Assembly: GCA_002964805.2 (NCBI GenBank)
Contig: PUDQ02000010.1
Location: forward strand, 372,001 to 436,000
DNA from: Trametes villosa
Taxonomy: Eukaryota > Basidiomycota > Agaricomycetes > Polyporales > Polyporaceae
Length of the DNA: 64,000 nt
Reading direction: 5' to 3'
Part shown: positions 47,843-59,486 of the stretch, piece after piece
Layout of the letters: each line of letters begins with the position of its first letter
Numbering within the stretch: position 1 is the first letter of the stretch
Notes under the pieces: generated by a model
What the model was told of the DNA's origin: nothing
The model's input: the letters and a program-made list of their open reading frames with translations, nothing else
Database searches by the model: none
Made by a program: the position numbers and the translations under genes

Positions 47843-49157
47843 ATGCCGCCACTAACAGACCACGCGGTGAGTAAGATGCTACCAGGTGTATTCGCTGATG
47901 CTTAGGGCTAGATAGGCAAGACCCCCACCTCCGAAGAAGCGCAAGTTGATGCATACTCCAGACGGCTTTGAGAGCTCCAAGCGTGTGGCTACGAAGGGTC
48001 CTGCGCGCAAGTTCGCGTCCGCATTCGACGACCCCAAACGGTCGAAAGCAAGCACCAAAGAAGTACTTACGCGCAATGCGCGGCCCCCACCATCACCTGT
48101 TGCTGGGCCTTCCAAAGACGCGTCTGCATCACAGAGCGCCCGCCCGGTAGGCAGGCCACCCTCAAGGATACCTGTCGCTCAACAACCGACGGCGGGGCCG
48201 AGCTCTCGACCGATATCCGCGCAAAGTCGACATGCATCTATCCTTGCTTCCCATAGAGCCGCCCCTCCTGCTCCTCTGAAGGTTCCCGCCAAACCTATCT
48301 CCAAGGGTAGCATACAGCAATTTCGACCCGTTCTCCCGCCTCCCGCGCCAGCCCAGGACCCACCCCCCAATATGCGCCCCCTTCAGCCACCCCCACTGCC
48401 TGCAGCTACTCGTCCGAAGTTGGATCCGAGCAAGCTGAAGACCATCCTGACCACAAGGCTGGCAGTCGCGATGGACCCACGGACCGAGAGCGGCACGGAT
48501 GAACTACTCGGCATCTACCTGGAGCAGAACGCGGGGACCTACATACCTCCTGCCGAGCGCGAGCTCCAGCGCGGCCTCAAGCAGAGCCCCGAGAAGGCAT
48601 CCAAGTCGAAGAGCGCGAAGTTCTCCAGGTGCGTTCCCGTGCTCACTTGCTCGCCTGTTTTATCTGACGGCAGTGACAGGGGTGGCCTGGCGGAGCGCGC
48701 GCAGCGCATTTTCGCGAAACACAACACGACGCTAGGGTTATGGTACAAGGACATGGAGCTCCAGGCGCAGCGCCCGCAGGCCCACTCGCGCGTCGCGCCG
48801 GAACTCTCCCTGCGAATTGTCGAGGTGCTGCATGTGTCTTCCGTGGCCAGCCTGCAGCGCTCGCAGAGCGTGCCCCGCCTCTGCGTGGTGCGGTGCGCGA
48901 GGGTATCGCCGAGAAAGCGCGGGGAACCCGAGGAACTCGCTGCTGTGCTGGACTTCGGAAACCCGGGCTCGGCGGCGGCGCGGGCGCACACGCTGGACGA
49001 CGTTAAGGCGGGGCGGGAACTGCATATATGGCGCCCTTGGAACACGACTGGAGCTGGGGATTCGCCGGCCGGTTCATCAGGTTCTGCCTTGCCGCTCTTC
49101 TCTCTTCCGACTGACTGTAGCATACTGTTTTGTAGCCGCTTTCGCATCGTGGTTTAG
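47843..49157 (+). CDS. Unrecognised Pro-rich protein with classical NLS
   Basis: Three exons (47843-47866, 47916-48628, 48674-49157) sum to 1221 nt, 406 residues. Exon 2 opens with ARPPPPKKRKLMH, a monopartite nuclear localisation signal of the SV40 type. Residues 60-160 are Pro/Ala/Ser-rich and likely disordered. A folded C-terminal part starts near LDPSKLKTILTTRLAVAMDP, contains ELLGIYLEQNAGTYIPPAE, LAERAQRIFAKHNTTLGLW and LRIVEVLHVSSVASLQRSQ, and ends in a strand-rich stretch with AGRELHIWRPWNT. The alternating hydrophobic pattern suggests an OB-like or small beta fold, but I cannot name a family. The 45-nt intron 2 is a multiple of three and lacks stops, so retained transcripts would also be translated. 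Confidence 0.7.
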
Positions 49158-50526
49158 GGCATATATTCATCGCGATATCTTGGAGTGCCTCAATGAACTG
49201 CAATACGGTCACCGGCGCATATACATAGGAATATCGGAAACTCGCCGAGCCAACGACAATCTCGTGGACGACATGAGAAGCAGAACGGTCGAAATCCCAT
49301 AGAAGACTGGGCTCGAGCCTATCTGAACGCGTGGATATCATTCCACCGCAAGGAGCTGAGGCTAGCTGGGGGCGTAATCACGAGCATGGGTCAGACGGCC
49401 AGGGTGCTGTTCTTCTAGCCTCAACCTTGTCCGGCCACTGGTGGGTTCTCGTCCGTAGGGCCAGCCAGGTCCCGTCGCTGATGTTATTGAGTCCTACAGT
49501 AGGTAAGCCTGCGCATGTACGAATGTCGTGTCTGAGCGCTCTTGCTCAGCGGGCCGCGTCCATCGGCTTGAGTGCTTGGGAGGCACCCGAGTCGACGGGG
49601 CCGTGGCCGTGGCCGGACAGTTCCGTGAGAGCAGGGAAATCGTACATTCACCGGCGATCCCGAGAACACTGACCCACGTTAGACGTAGCTTCTCACAGGT
49701 CCCAGGGCAAGCCTCGCCCCGGGAACACACTCTCATGACGTATCTCTGTTGGGGGGTTTGAAGGGGAATAAGGGGACAATGCGCGGAACGGAGAGGACGC
49801 ACCTGCGTGAGGGCCTTCGCGACCTTCTAATCAGCGCGGGCCCCATGCGCCCTGGGCTCGAGTGCGTCGCATGAGCATGGACGGCAGCCGTGGCAGCATG
49901 GCGCGCGTCCGAGTCAGTGCATGATGCGGCGCGAAGATCAAGTTGGCCGGATCATGTTACCGCACTCGCAGGCTCCCAGCGCCGTGGTGGACCGTGGATG
50001 CGCGCCCGGTGCCCCGGACTGGGCCGTGAGCGGGGCGAGGGGTATTTAGGGCGGTGGTGAGCAGAGGGAACTCTCCGAGTCTATTTCGAGGGTATCTTTA
50101 GAGGCGGGGGCGTGCTCGCAGCGTCTGCGCTGCGGTAGCCTGACAGGGGGCCGCGTTTAATGAGCTGTTGAGGCGTTTTGTGTGTGCTAGTGATCCGGGG
50201 CAGCAATTGTTAAGCCATTGTGGGCGGGGATGTGGTAAAGAAGGACGAAGGATTGTAGTGGCCGCTAAAGGAGATAAAGAGGGCGCTAGCCGAGTGGCAG
50301 CCGAGTCGTTACAGTTCAGAGAGACCGTTCCATAACTGGCCCAACAACACCAGCCCGGACACAAGGCGCATCTCTGCTGCTCCCCCCTCCCTCTCCCCGC
50401 CAGCCCAGAGTGTCCTCGACGTCCTCACCGTCAATCGCACTCCTGCCTGCCGTCGTCATTGACGCCTCGCCTTCGTACAGTCTGCTGGTCGGATCGCCCG
50501 CTGCGTGCTCGCAGTCCCCCACACCT
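49158..50526. other. Intergenic region upstream of the Cid1-type gene
   Basis: About 1.37 kb, among the longest gene-free stretches here. The left part is 3' flank of the unknown gene. A TATTTA-like box near 50041 and C/T-rich tracts from about 50380 precede the next start codon at 50527. A minus-strand frame at 49802-49494 lacks family resemblance. I see no tRNA, snRNA or repeat. Confidence 0.5.
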
Positions 50527-53500
50527 ATGGCAACTACCTTCGCCTCCCCCCCGTCCTCCCTCCAGCCATCCCCGCGCCAGCAGTTCCTCGACCCGAACTC
50601 GCCGCCCTCGCAGCATCGCCGCCTTATCTCGCGCCAGCGGTTCATAACCGACTTCTCCCAATGTCTCTTTGAGTTCGTCGTCCAGCTCCTCCCCACCACG
50701 GAGGAGATGGCCGTGAAGGAGGACGTCCGCAAGCTCCTCGAACGCCTCATCCGCACCATCGAGCCCGATAGCAGGCTGCTCTCCTTCGGGAGCTCCGCCA
50801 ATGGCTTCAGCCTCAAGAACTCTGGTATGCCCCTTCACCGCAGTGCGATACCCCGAATGGCTGCTGATCGCTATATGCTGCCAAGACATGGACTTGTGCT
50901 GCCTCATTGACTCTGGAGAACGTCTCAATGCCGCCGATCTTGTCACCATGGTGGGGGATCTCTTGGAGCGAGGTATGCACTAGCTCTACCGTGTGGGATC
51001 AATATACCCATCGGTCGCATTACAGAGACGAAGTTCCATGTCAAGCCGCTCCCCCACGCTCGAATACCGATCGTGAAGCTCACCCTCGACCCATCCCCTG
51101 CGCTGCCGTTTGGCATTGCCTGTGATATCGGGTTTGAGAACAGGCTCGCGCTCGAGAACACTCGACTATTGATGTGCTATGCCTCTGTTGACCCCGCCCG
51201 AGTGCGCACGCTAGTGCTATTCCGTGAGTTCGACCAGTCTTGTCTTCTACATCTCCCCGCTCAACCTCGATGCCCTAGTCAAAGTCTGGAGCAAACGGCG
51301 GTACGTCCGGATACCCATCTCGAATAGTAATCACTACTAAACATCCTCTGTCCTGTAGCAAAATCAACTCGCCGTACAAGGGCACCCTGTCATCCTACGG
51401 ATATGTCCTCCTTGTAATCTACTACCTTGTACATGTCAAGAACCCGCCAGTACTCCCTAACTTACAGCAAATGCCGCCTCTGCGGCCTATCTCCGAGGTA
51501 CGTCCCCAGTGCTATATGTCTACAGCGCCTCACCAAGCCTGTGCTACAGGAGGAGTCTCATCTAAACGGATATAACATATGGTGATGACCGCCCAACTCC
51601 GGCCTGCCATCATATTATGATGCTGACTATATGCAGGTTCTTCGATGACATAGAGCTGCTACGGCAGCGATGGCAGTCATCGAGTACTGATACGGTCGCC
51701 GAACTGTATGCTTGTACGCTTAATCCCTGCTGCAGTCACGCTGACGGCATCGTTCAGGTTGATTGACTTCTTCAAGTTCTATTCTCGCGACTTCGCCTAC
51801 AACACTGGGGTGGCCTCGATTAGAGCAGGCCTCCTTAAGAAGGATGCCAAGGGGTGGCTCAGCGAGGTGAGCTGCTCGACAACTACATATTACAGCCGAT
51901 GGCTGAACCGGGATGCTCCCTAAGGATTACGGAACCGGACGCGAACGGAATCGTCTGTGCATCGAGGTATGTCAACACCTGTCTGCCATCCGTCCGGGAA
52001 GCTGTACTGATGACTTGCAGGATCCGTTCGAGACCGACTTCAATGTCGCCCGATGCGTCACGAAGGACGGTCTCTACACTGTAAGTTAGCTCATCTGTGC
52101 TCCATCGACATCCGCCGACGCCAACGCACAGATCCGAGGAGAGTTTATGCGAGCGTCGCGGATCCTGCAAGCGCGCCCCGACCGCGCCATCCTGGCCCTC
52201 GCACAGCTCTGCGAGGAGCGGAAGGATGAGACCCTCGGCCCTCCACCAACACGGCAGCGTTCCTCCAACGGCCCCCCGCGTCTGGCCTCAGTACCTCCGC
52301 AGACGCCGTACACCGTCGGTAGCAGCCCCATGCGTCCTGCTGGGATCTCAGTCCCCGCTCCCGAGGAAGTTGCGTCGCCGAGGACTCCCTCGCACGGCCC
52401 GTCCTCACCGGCCTCTCCATCACCACTGTCCCCCCGCGAGTCTCCCGACCGCTCCATCGGCGCCAGCAGCATGCCTCTGCGCTTGCCGGTCGATAAGCTC
52501 GACCACATGGCTCCGATTCGTGGGAAGTGGACCAGCCCGCCGCCCGCTGAAGCCCCCGAGGAGGACCGTTCGGCCTTCGAGGACCGTCTCGGTCAGAGCC
52601 TAGCACTTGCGACGGCGTCGAACGCACGCCGCCCACGCGAGCATTCGTATGCCTCCTCGAACAACAGCGAGACGCACACCGACGACGAGCGGCAGTCTAT
52701 CGCCGAGTCGGACGATGTGCGCTCCGTCCAGTCGTACGCCGAAGAGGGTACTGTCTACTACAACCACGAGCTCCGTCAGCGTCAGCTGGTTGCCTTGCAG
52801 CAGCAGCGCGCTCTCCAGCAACAGTACAGATTCGATCCCTCCGCGTCAGGGATCAGCGCTGCTCTGCCTGTCAACTCTCGCATGGAGGGCGGCATCGACT
52901 TGAAGATGATCTCCAGGTTGCGGGGACGGCCGGCCTCTCGGTTAGCTCAGCAGGCAAGCACTAGCCAGGCCACTACAGGAGGCCGCACAACACCTGGGGA
53001 CCGGAATGAAGGCTTCACACCTCCACCGAGGATGGATACCCCGCGGCGGTCGATGTCCTTCCCGGTGCGGAACGTCAACCGCTTCTCCCTTCCCGCCATG
53101 CCAGTGGTCGTCCCGAACCACCTGGCTGCGGCGGCTTACCAGACGCATGTGTCGCCCCCGGTGCAGTATACTCCGCCGAGATACGTCCTGCAAGCTGCGG
53201 AGCGCCAACAGCAGGCAAGCGGCAACGTCTACTACGAGGCCGTCCCATCTCGGGGGGTGTATCGTACGATGACGGCGTGTACGAGCCCGCAGCTGCAGTA
53301 TGCGTCGCCCCTGCCACAGTACGACCGAGTGAAGTCGTATGGTGGTCGGATCTCCCGTGCCAGCGAGAGCAGGAGCCGCAGCAGAAGTCGGAGCAGGAGT
53401 CGGAGTCGCTCACCATCCCTGCTGCCGAACGACATCCCGATCACCATCCGCCGTGCATCCGTGACGGAGAGCACGAAGGACCAGCCCATCGCAGGCCCGT

Positions 53501-54444
53501 CGCGCGTCCCCATCGAGTCGCCGCCGACACCGTCGTCGCCCTTGCACGGCCGCGCGGAGCGCACGTACTCGCACCACCACTCGCACTCGAACGCGACGAT
53601 CACCGCGCCGACCCCACCTGCGAACGTTCACCACTTCCCCGCGCCGATATCCGGCACGACGCTCGGCCCGCGACATTCCCAGCCGCAGTCGCGCTCGCGG
53701 TCGCCGCCGTTCCTCCCCTCGCAGCGGAGCACCTCGCATACGTACGCGTACGCGCAGCAGCAGTACCCCAGCCCGCGGCTGAGCCCGGTGAACCTCCCGC
53801 CGCGCCTGCGCGCGGACCGCGAGCGGGTTTTGGCGGGGGCAGACCCACGCGTGCTCGCGTCGGGGACGCTGCTGCACGCGACCGCAACTGCGGAGCAGGG
53901 GCTGGAGGGTGTGCAGCTGCGCGCGTCGTCGCCGTTCGCGTCGCACTCGTCCGGGTCGGGGAGCGTGTCGCCGCCGATGTCGTGCGCGAGTTCGCAGTAT
54001 GCGCCGTCGTCCTCGCCGCTGTCGACGTCGCCCCCCAGCCCCGCGCAGAGCGAGGCGAAGGCAGCCGGGGCGGCGGTGAGCCCGCTTAGGGCGTTGGGGC
54101 CCCTGGCGGACGTCCCTGAGGCGGCGCCGGTGGACGCGCCGGGGAAGGGCGGTGCCGAGGGCGTGCCTGTTACGGGGCAGGGTCAGGAGGAGGGGGCGTC
54201 GGAGGGTGAGCTGGAACGCACCCCAGTCGAAGCTGTGGCCGAGACGAAGGCTCAGGGGCAGGAGGAGGAAGTCCCGGGCACTGTCAAAGAGGTCGCTCCG
54301 GCTGTCTCGGCTGTTTCGCAAGAGACAGAGAAGATCCCGGAGGCGGAGACAGCAGTCGATGTCGCGGCGCCCGCGGCGGTGGCCTCCGCAGCTCCCGAGG
54401 CGGCGGCGGATGTTCGGGAGGATGCGCCCGCCGCTGAGCGATAG
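50527..54444 (+). CDS. Cid1-type non-canonical poly(A)/poly(U) polymerase with long tail
   Basis: Adds untemplated A or U to RNA 3' ends. Eleven exons sum to 3369 nt, 1122 residues: 50527-50824, 50886-50972, 51026-51223, 51279-51300, 51359-51497, 51550-51581, 51637-51705, 51758-51866, 51925-51966, 52021-52080, 52132-54444. The nucleotidyltransferase motif is FGSSANGFSLKNSDMDLCCL with two catalytic Asp; the third is in ACDIGFEN. The PAP-associated region has SPYKGTLSSYGYVLLVIYYL and GYNIWFFDDIELL. Catalytic residues are intact. After residue about 355 comes a disordered tail of about 750 residues, with an Arg-Ser run near 53350-53415 and an Ala/Glu-rich end. Adenylation versus uridylation cannot be decided here. 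Confidence 0.92.
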
Positions 54445-55971
54445 TGATAGCATACCTCATAGGCGGCGGTGCAAGCCCCGCGCTCACCATCGCCTCCCGT
54501 CCGCGACCCACGCACGCTGTACGATCATCTGGTAACCGGACGCGCTCGCACTGCTGCCTGCGCATGCTCTGCTTCGGGTTATCGCGAATCTGTTCATACC
54601 CATCAGCTCGAATGCCCTCGAGGCTCATTGGTCCCATCTTGCCTCGTCTTGTCCTCGCTCTCGTTCTCCGTCTCCATCTCTCTCTCAAACTCAAGAAATC
54701 AAGGCCCACATTTCGCCTTCGTAAATCACCCGACCAGCTGAATATCTCGCATTCTCCTACCCACTCCACCGCCAACTCTCGCATAATCATCGCAACAATC
54801 CAACATCGCATCGCCATCTGCAACCTCACCTCCCCTGTATTCTTGTGCGTCCGCGCCGACGTTGCTTTCCGGCGCGGGCGCGCATGCAATGTGCATACCA
54901 CCGCCATCCTCCCCATCCACCATCCTCCATCATTGGTACCACCACGACTTACCGTACGGCTCTCTAATCCCCTCGACATAACGCACCCCTGCTGCTGCTG
55001 CTGCTGCGTCGCAACCAAGAGGCCGCGAGCTTCATGATCCGTCAACGATTTGGTATGCCCCACACGCCCCAACCTGGCGCGCACGTTCGCCATCGGACGC
55101 CGTCTCCGGTCTTGCTGTCTCGACTTCGCTTTCGCCCCTCCCTCTGCCCCCCCCCCCCGTCGCGCGCAGCCGGTTGCGCGCCGCTTCGTTCGTGCTCGCT
55201 CGAGTTTTGCATACCATGTACGCGTGTAGTATACTTATTGTGTATGCATCTGGTGACCAGGGAGTCCGTGACGCGTGCGCCGTGTGCTGTACGCGTCTCT
55301 GTATCGCTCAGCAAGGGCTCGCGGAAGGCAGGATGCTGGAATAGCATATGTCAAAAGGTGGCGCATGCGCTGGCTTCTTCAGGCTTCGAGGACGTTTTGC
55401 GGCGTTGATGGAGAAGGTCGAATTCTTCTTTTCTCTCTGTTCGGCGGCACTCTGTCTAGAAGGGGGTATGTCGCTGCGTCTCTGCAGCTAAGATCGAAGT
55501 ACATCTTCGGAAAAGCCCTGACAAGAACGATCATTCGCAGAGCGGACTTCCGTATAAAAGGTGACACGTCCCGCCTTAGTCGAGCGGATGCGTTTCTCTC
55601 CCCCCGCCTATGTCGTCTGTCCCCCAAGGCCGCCTTCAACTTCACTTTCGACCTCGTTCCAGGGCGTTATCACAGCATGAGGTACTCCGGTGCGGCCTCG
55701 TATCTCCTTTGCACGACTGTAACATTGCATGATTTAAGTGATGCGCAGCGTGGGGGCTCGAACGCGGACACATGACGGGCGCGACGCGACGCGACGCGCT
55801 TAATGAGTCGCGAACTGTCACGGCCTGGTCACTAGGCGCCGGCGCTTCGAACCAACCTGCGCGGTGGCCTACCTCTCCTTAACCGACTTCTGTCTCTTGT
55901 TCGGCTGGACTTTCTACGATTCAATCACCCTCTGAGCCCACTGAACCGGATACGAGACTATACGCAGGAGG
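54445..55971. other. Intergenic region with simple repeats upstream of YEN1
   Basis: About 1.5 kb without a recognisable gene. It holds six CTG units (54989-55006), a run of 12 C (55147-55158), ACGCGT at 55220, 55271 and 55291, a canonical TATAAAAG at 55553-55560, and an ACGCG cluster at 55762-55798. The TATA box lies 412 bp from the YEN1 ATG, so YEN1 may have a long 5' leader or another short transcript may start here. A 30-codon frame begins at about 55588. Confidence 0.55.
55762..55798. promoter_or_regulatory. ACGCG cluster (MCB-like) upstream of YEN1
   Basis: ACGCG occurs at 55762, 55784, 55789 and 55794, the last three in direct head-to-tail (GCGAC)n array. ACGCG is the core of the MluI cell-cycle box bound by MBF, which drives G1/S expression of DNA replication and repair genes in yeasts. 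The setting before a resolvase gene fits, but GC-rich genomes produce such words often. Confidence 0.35.
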
Positions 55972-58900
55972 ATGGGTGTGCCGGGACTCTGGGACGTATG
56001 TGCGCGCCCCTCCCATCGAACCCGCCCCCGTACTGACACTCAGGGGCTGCCAGATCCTACGACCTGCGGGGCAGTTACGCTCCCTCACACACCTTTCAGT
56101 CAAGGATGGCTTCGAAGCGAACCCGGACGGAAAGCGCGGCTTTCGCGTCGGCATCGACGCCAGCATATGGTTCTACCATGCGAAGAATGGTAGAGAGGGC
56201 GAGAACCCGGAGCTCAGGACGCTGTTTTTTCGCTGCACGCGCCTCATGACTATGCCCTTCCTCCCCGTGTTCGTCTTTGATGGACCGAAGCGTCCGGACA
56301 TCAAGCGTGGGAAGCGCATTACGGGAAAGAACCACTGGATGGTGCAGGGCATGCAGGAAATCATCGCCGCGTTCGGCTTCGAGTGGAGGATGGTCAGTGG
56401 CTCACCGTTGACGCGTGCATACTTCTCACTGATTTCGCCTGTAGGCTCCCGGAGAGGCTGAGGCCGAGCTTGCATACCTCAATCGCATCGGCGTGATAGA
56501 CGCAGTCCTCTCCGACGATGTCGATACCTTCCTCTTCGGCGCGAAGACCGTTATACGCAAGTACGTCCCATCTCCCCTCGATATCAGCCATCCTCTGAAA
56601 TCTTCTCAGTCCGAGCGCCACGCTTTCCGGAAACAAAGGTCACTCGATGAAGAACGCCGATGGGAAGGACGACGGGCAACACGCCATGATCTACCGCTCA
56701 TCCGACATTCTCAACCGCGAGGATATCCAACTCACCCATGGAGGTCTTATCCTAATTGGCGTCTTGCGCGGCGGCGACTACTGCCAGGTGGGTATCGAGG
56801 GTTGTGGACCCGCCCTCGCGCACGGGCTCGCGAAGTGCGGGTTTGGCGACACGCTTCTTACCGCGGCGCGTACCAAGTCGCGCGAGGACCTCGAGGAGTT
56901 CCTCGACGGCTGGCGCGACGAGATCCGCAAGGAGCTGCGCACGAACGCGCGCGGGCACCTCCCGCGCAAGAGCCCCAAGCTCGCGAGCTCGATCCCGGAC
57001 GACTTCCCGTCGGTCGACGTCGTGCTCGCGTACTCAGCCCCGGTCACGTCCGAGGCGAAGGGCCCGACGCATAAGAACGCGGTCATCGACTGGGACAAGG
57101 AGCCGGACCTCGGCAAGATCGCGGCGCTGTGCGAGATGTACTTCGAGTGGGGGATCAAGGAGATCATCATCAAGCGGTTCAGGACGGTGTTGTGGCCGTC
57201 CGCCGTTCTGCGGATCCTGCGTCGCGCAGCACTCCTAAAGGACAGGAGGGAGGCCCGGCTCGCTGGGGCAAGTGGAGGTGCCGTGCCGGTCACCCCACGC
57301 AAGAACGGGAAGGAGCGTCGCGCGCCGCTAGGGACGCCGTCAAGCATGATTGCGCGGCATTTCTCGACGATGAAGCTGGACTCGCCACATGCGTCGCGCG
57401 CCGCGGCGCTCGACGAGGACGACGAGGACGAAGAAGACGAAGAGCCGCTGATCGTGAAGATCCACTCCTCCAGGACACACGCCTCGACGGACCACATCCT
57501 CGAGTACCGGCTCGAGGTCGCGCCTGCGCAGCTCGTGCGCCTCTGCGAGGCCGGGCTCAAGGGCCTGCGCACCGCGCTGCCCCCCGACCTCTCCGACAGC
57601 GACGAGGAGGAGGATTCCGACGAGGAGGGCGGGAAGAAGGGGAAGAAGAAGACGAAGAAGCCGCCGCCGGACCCGGACAGCCATCTGCGGATTTGGCTGC
57701 CGGCGTGCATGGTCGAGATGGTCGAGCCGGAGATGGTGGACGAGTTTGAGGGCGTGCAGAGGATGAAGGCGGACAAGAAGGCAGGGAAGGGTGCGGGGAA
57801 GAAGGCGGCGGGTGCAGCGTCCAAGGCGGCGGGCTCGAGTGCGGGAGCGGGGGCGAAGAAGCCCAAGAAGGCGGCCACGATCGCGGTCGTGGAAGAGGAA
57901 GAGGAGGAATCGAGTGAGGAGGCGGAGGCGGCGAGTAGTAGGCCTAAGCTGCCGCCCAAGGCGAAGACGCTGCCAGTGGCGAAGAAGGCCAGCAAACCCG
58001 CCGCTAAGGATGCGGGCTCTTCCAACAAGGCCATGGACGAGTTCTTCATGGCGAAGAAGCCCACCGCGACGGCGCCGACCAAGGCTGCGAAGGCATCCTC
58101 CACCAGTACCGCTGCGAGAGTCGCCGACTTGTTCAAGGATATCCCCCCGAGCCCGCCGCGCAAGACGGCTATTCCGCAGTACTTGGACACGTCTGACGAT
58201 GACGAAGTCCCTATGCCCCCGCATCTCTCGCGTGCCCGGTCGCAGCCTACGGCCGCCTCTTCCACCAGGTCCGCGTCTCCGAGTAAGGGCGCTAGTCGTA
58301 TCATCAGCCTCCTGGACACAACCTCGAATGCGAGCAAGGCGGGGCCGTCTCGTCCGGGCCCGTCGAAACCCAAGGCTGCCACTCTCCCCATTCCATCAAC
58401 GTCGGCCTCAACGTCGGCTTCCACCTCTTCTCCATCCAAGCCCCGCGCGCTGCGCCCATTCCCCATGGAACTCGACTTCTTCAATGACTCTCCTGCGGAA
58501 CAATCTTCTCCCGTTGACGAAGACCTCTTCACTGCGACCGACCGCGCTTCGTCCGGGTTCGGATCCCAATCATCATCAGCACGAACCCGCTCGCGGTCGA
58601 CGCTCTCTTCCGACTCGGACTCACGCGGATCTGGCTCGGCGCTGCAGAAGTCCCCGCGGAGGTCGGAGAAGCACGCCTCCCCACGCGGGTCTCCGTCCAA
58701 AGCGAAGCAGAGGGCCATGCTGGCGAGACGGGAGGAGGAAGAGGAGTCCGAAGACGAGGGCGAGAGACCGCCTTCGCCGTCCCCGATGAAAGGCCGTATG
58801 CCGACCGCCCTGTCTGGACGCGCGGTCACCACTGGGTGGGAAGAGGAGGAGGAATCCGATCGTGTGCCGTCGCCTTCGCCCGCGCGGAGGCGGGTGCTCC

Positions 58901-59184
58901 CTCCTCTGAACAAGCCTGTGATACCTCTGAGTGGGGCGCGTAAGCGTACGCCGTTGCCCACAGACTTGAGTATCATATCTATCTCGAGTGACTCCGAAGA
59001 CGAGCCGCCTCCGCCTCCGTTGCCCATGAAGATGGTACCGCTACAGCAAGCTAGAGCAAGGCTGCAGAAGACCGCATCGGCCTCATCTCGGACTACAGCC
59101 TCGTCCGCGAGGGGGTCAACATCTCAGGCTTCACAGACCTCGCGGAGGGCCTATGAGCAGGACGATATTATCGATCTCACATAA
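55972..59184 (+). CDS. YEN1: Holliday-junction resolvase Yen1/GEN1 (XPG family)
   Basis: Cuts Holliday junctions left by recombination. Four exons (55972-55995, 56054-56392, 56445-56560, 56610-59184) sum to 3054 nt, 1017 residues. N-domain: MGVPGLWD, then GIDASIWFYHA and VFVFDGPKRPD with catalytic Asp residues. I-domain: APGEAEAELAYLNRIGVIDA and SDDVDTFLFGA, with the acidic metal ligands present. The helix-two-turn-helix region is GVLRGGDYCQVGIEGCGPAL. Joining exon 3 to 56610 gives NPSATLSGNKGHSMKNADG, as in Yen1 relatives. From about residue 350 the chain is acidic, then Lys/Ser/Pro-rich with many SP sites, as expected for CDK control. It ends DDIIDLT, and LSIISISSDSEDE lies about 65 residues earlier; both look like SUMO-interaction motifs. 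Confidence 0.93.
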
Positions 59185-59486
59185 TATTATCTGGGTTAGT
59201 TGTATTTTGAATACAGTGTTGTGTTACTACTTCATATCCAATTCGTTCGGACGTCGCGTGTGGGGTAGATGCGGCGAGAGATGGGGTGAGGAATGAGCTG
59301 TGGTGGTATGATGCGCTGGATGCTACAGAGATGCGTGGAGAAAGCCAAAGCCAAGGTAAAACAGAGACAGGGGTGATGTAGGCAAAAGGGAGAGAAGTGA
59401 ACAGTGAAGCGAGACCGTGAGGCGTCCATCCTGCGTCCGTGCCGTCGTAGTCGTCGTGTTGTCATACAGGAGAATACGTGCGTAGG
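59185..59486. other. Convergent 3' region, YEN1 / TSC2
   Basis: 302 bp between facing stop codons. It holds only the two 3' flanks. No repeat or hairpin is evident. Confidence 0.5.

Noticed and set aside
53410..54453. Minus-strand 347-codon frame opposite the Cid1-type tail
   Set aside because: Arg-rich shadow of a GC-rich repetitive coding exon, with no family resemblance.
56778..59027. Long minus-strand open frame (749 codons) opposite YEN1
   Set aside because: It is the antisense of the Ser/Lys/Asp-rich YEN1 tail, where GC-rich codons leave few stops. The translation is low complexity and YEN1 motifs are on the other strand.
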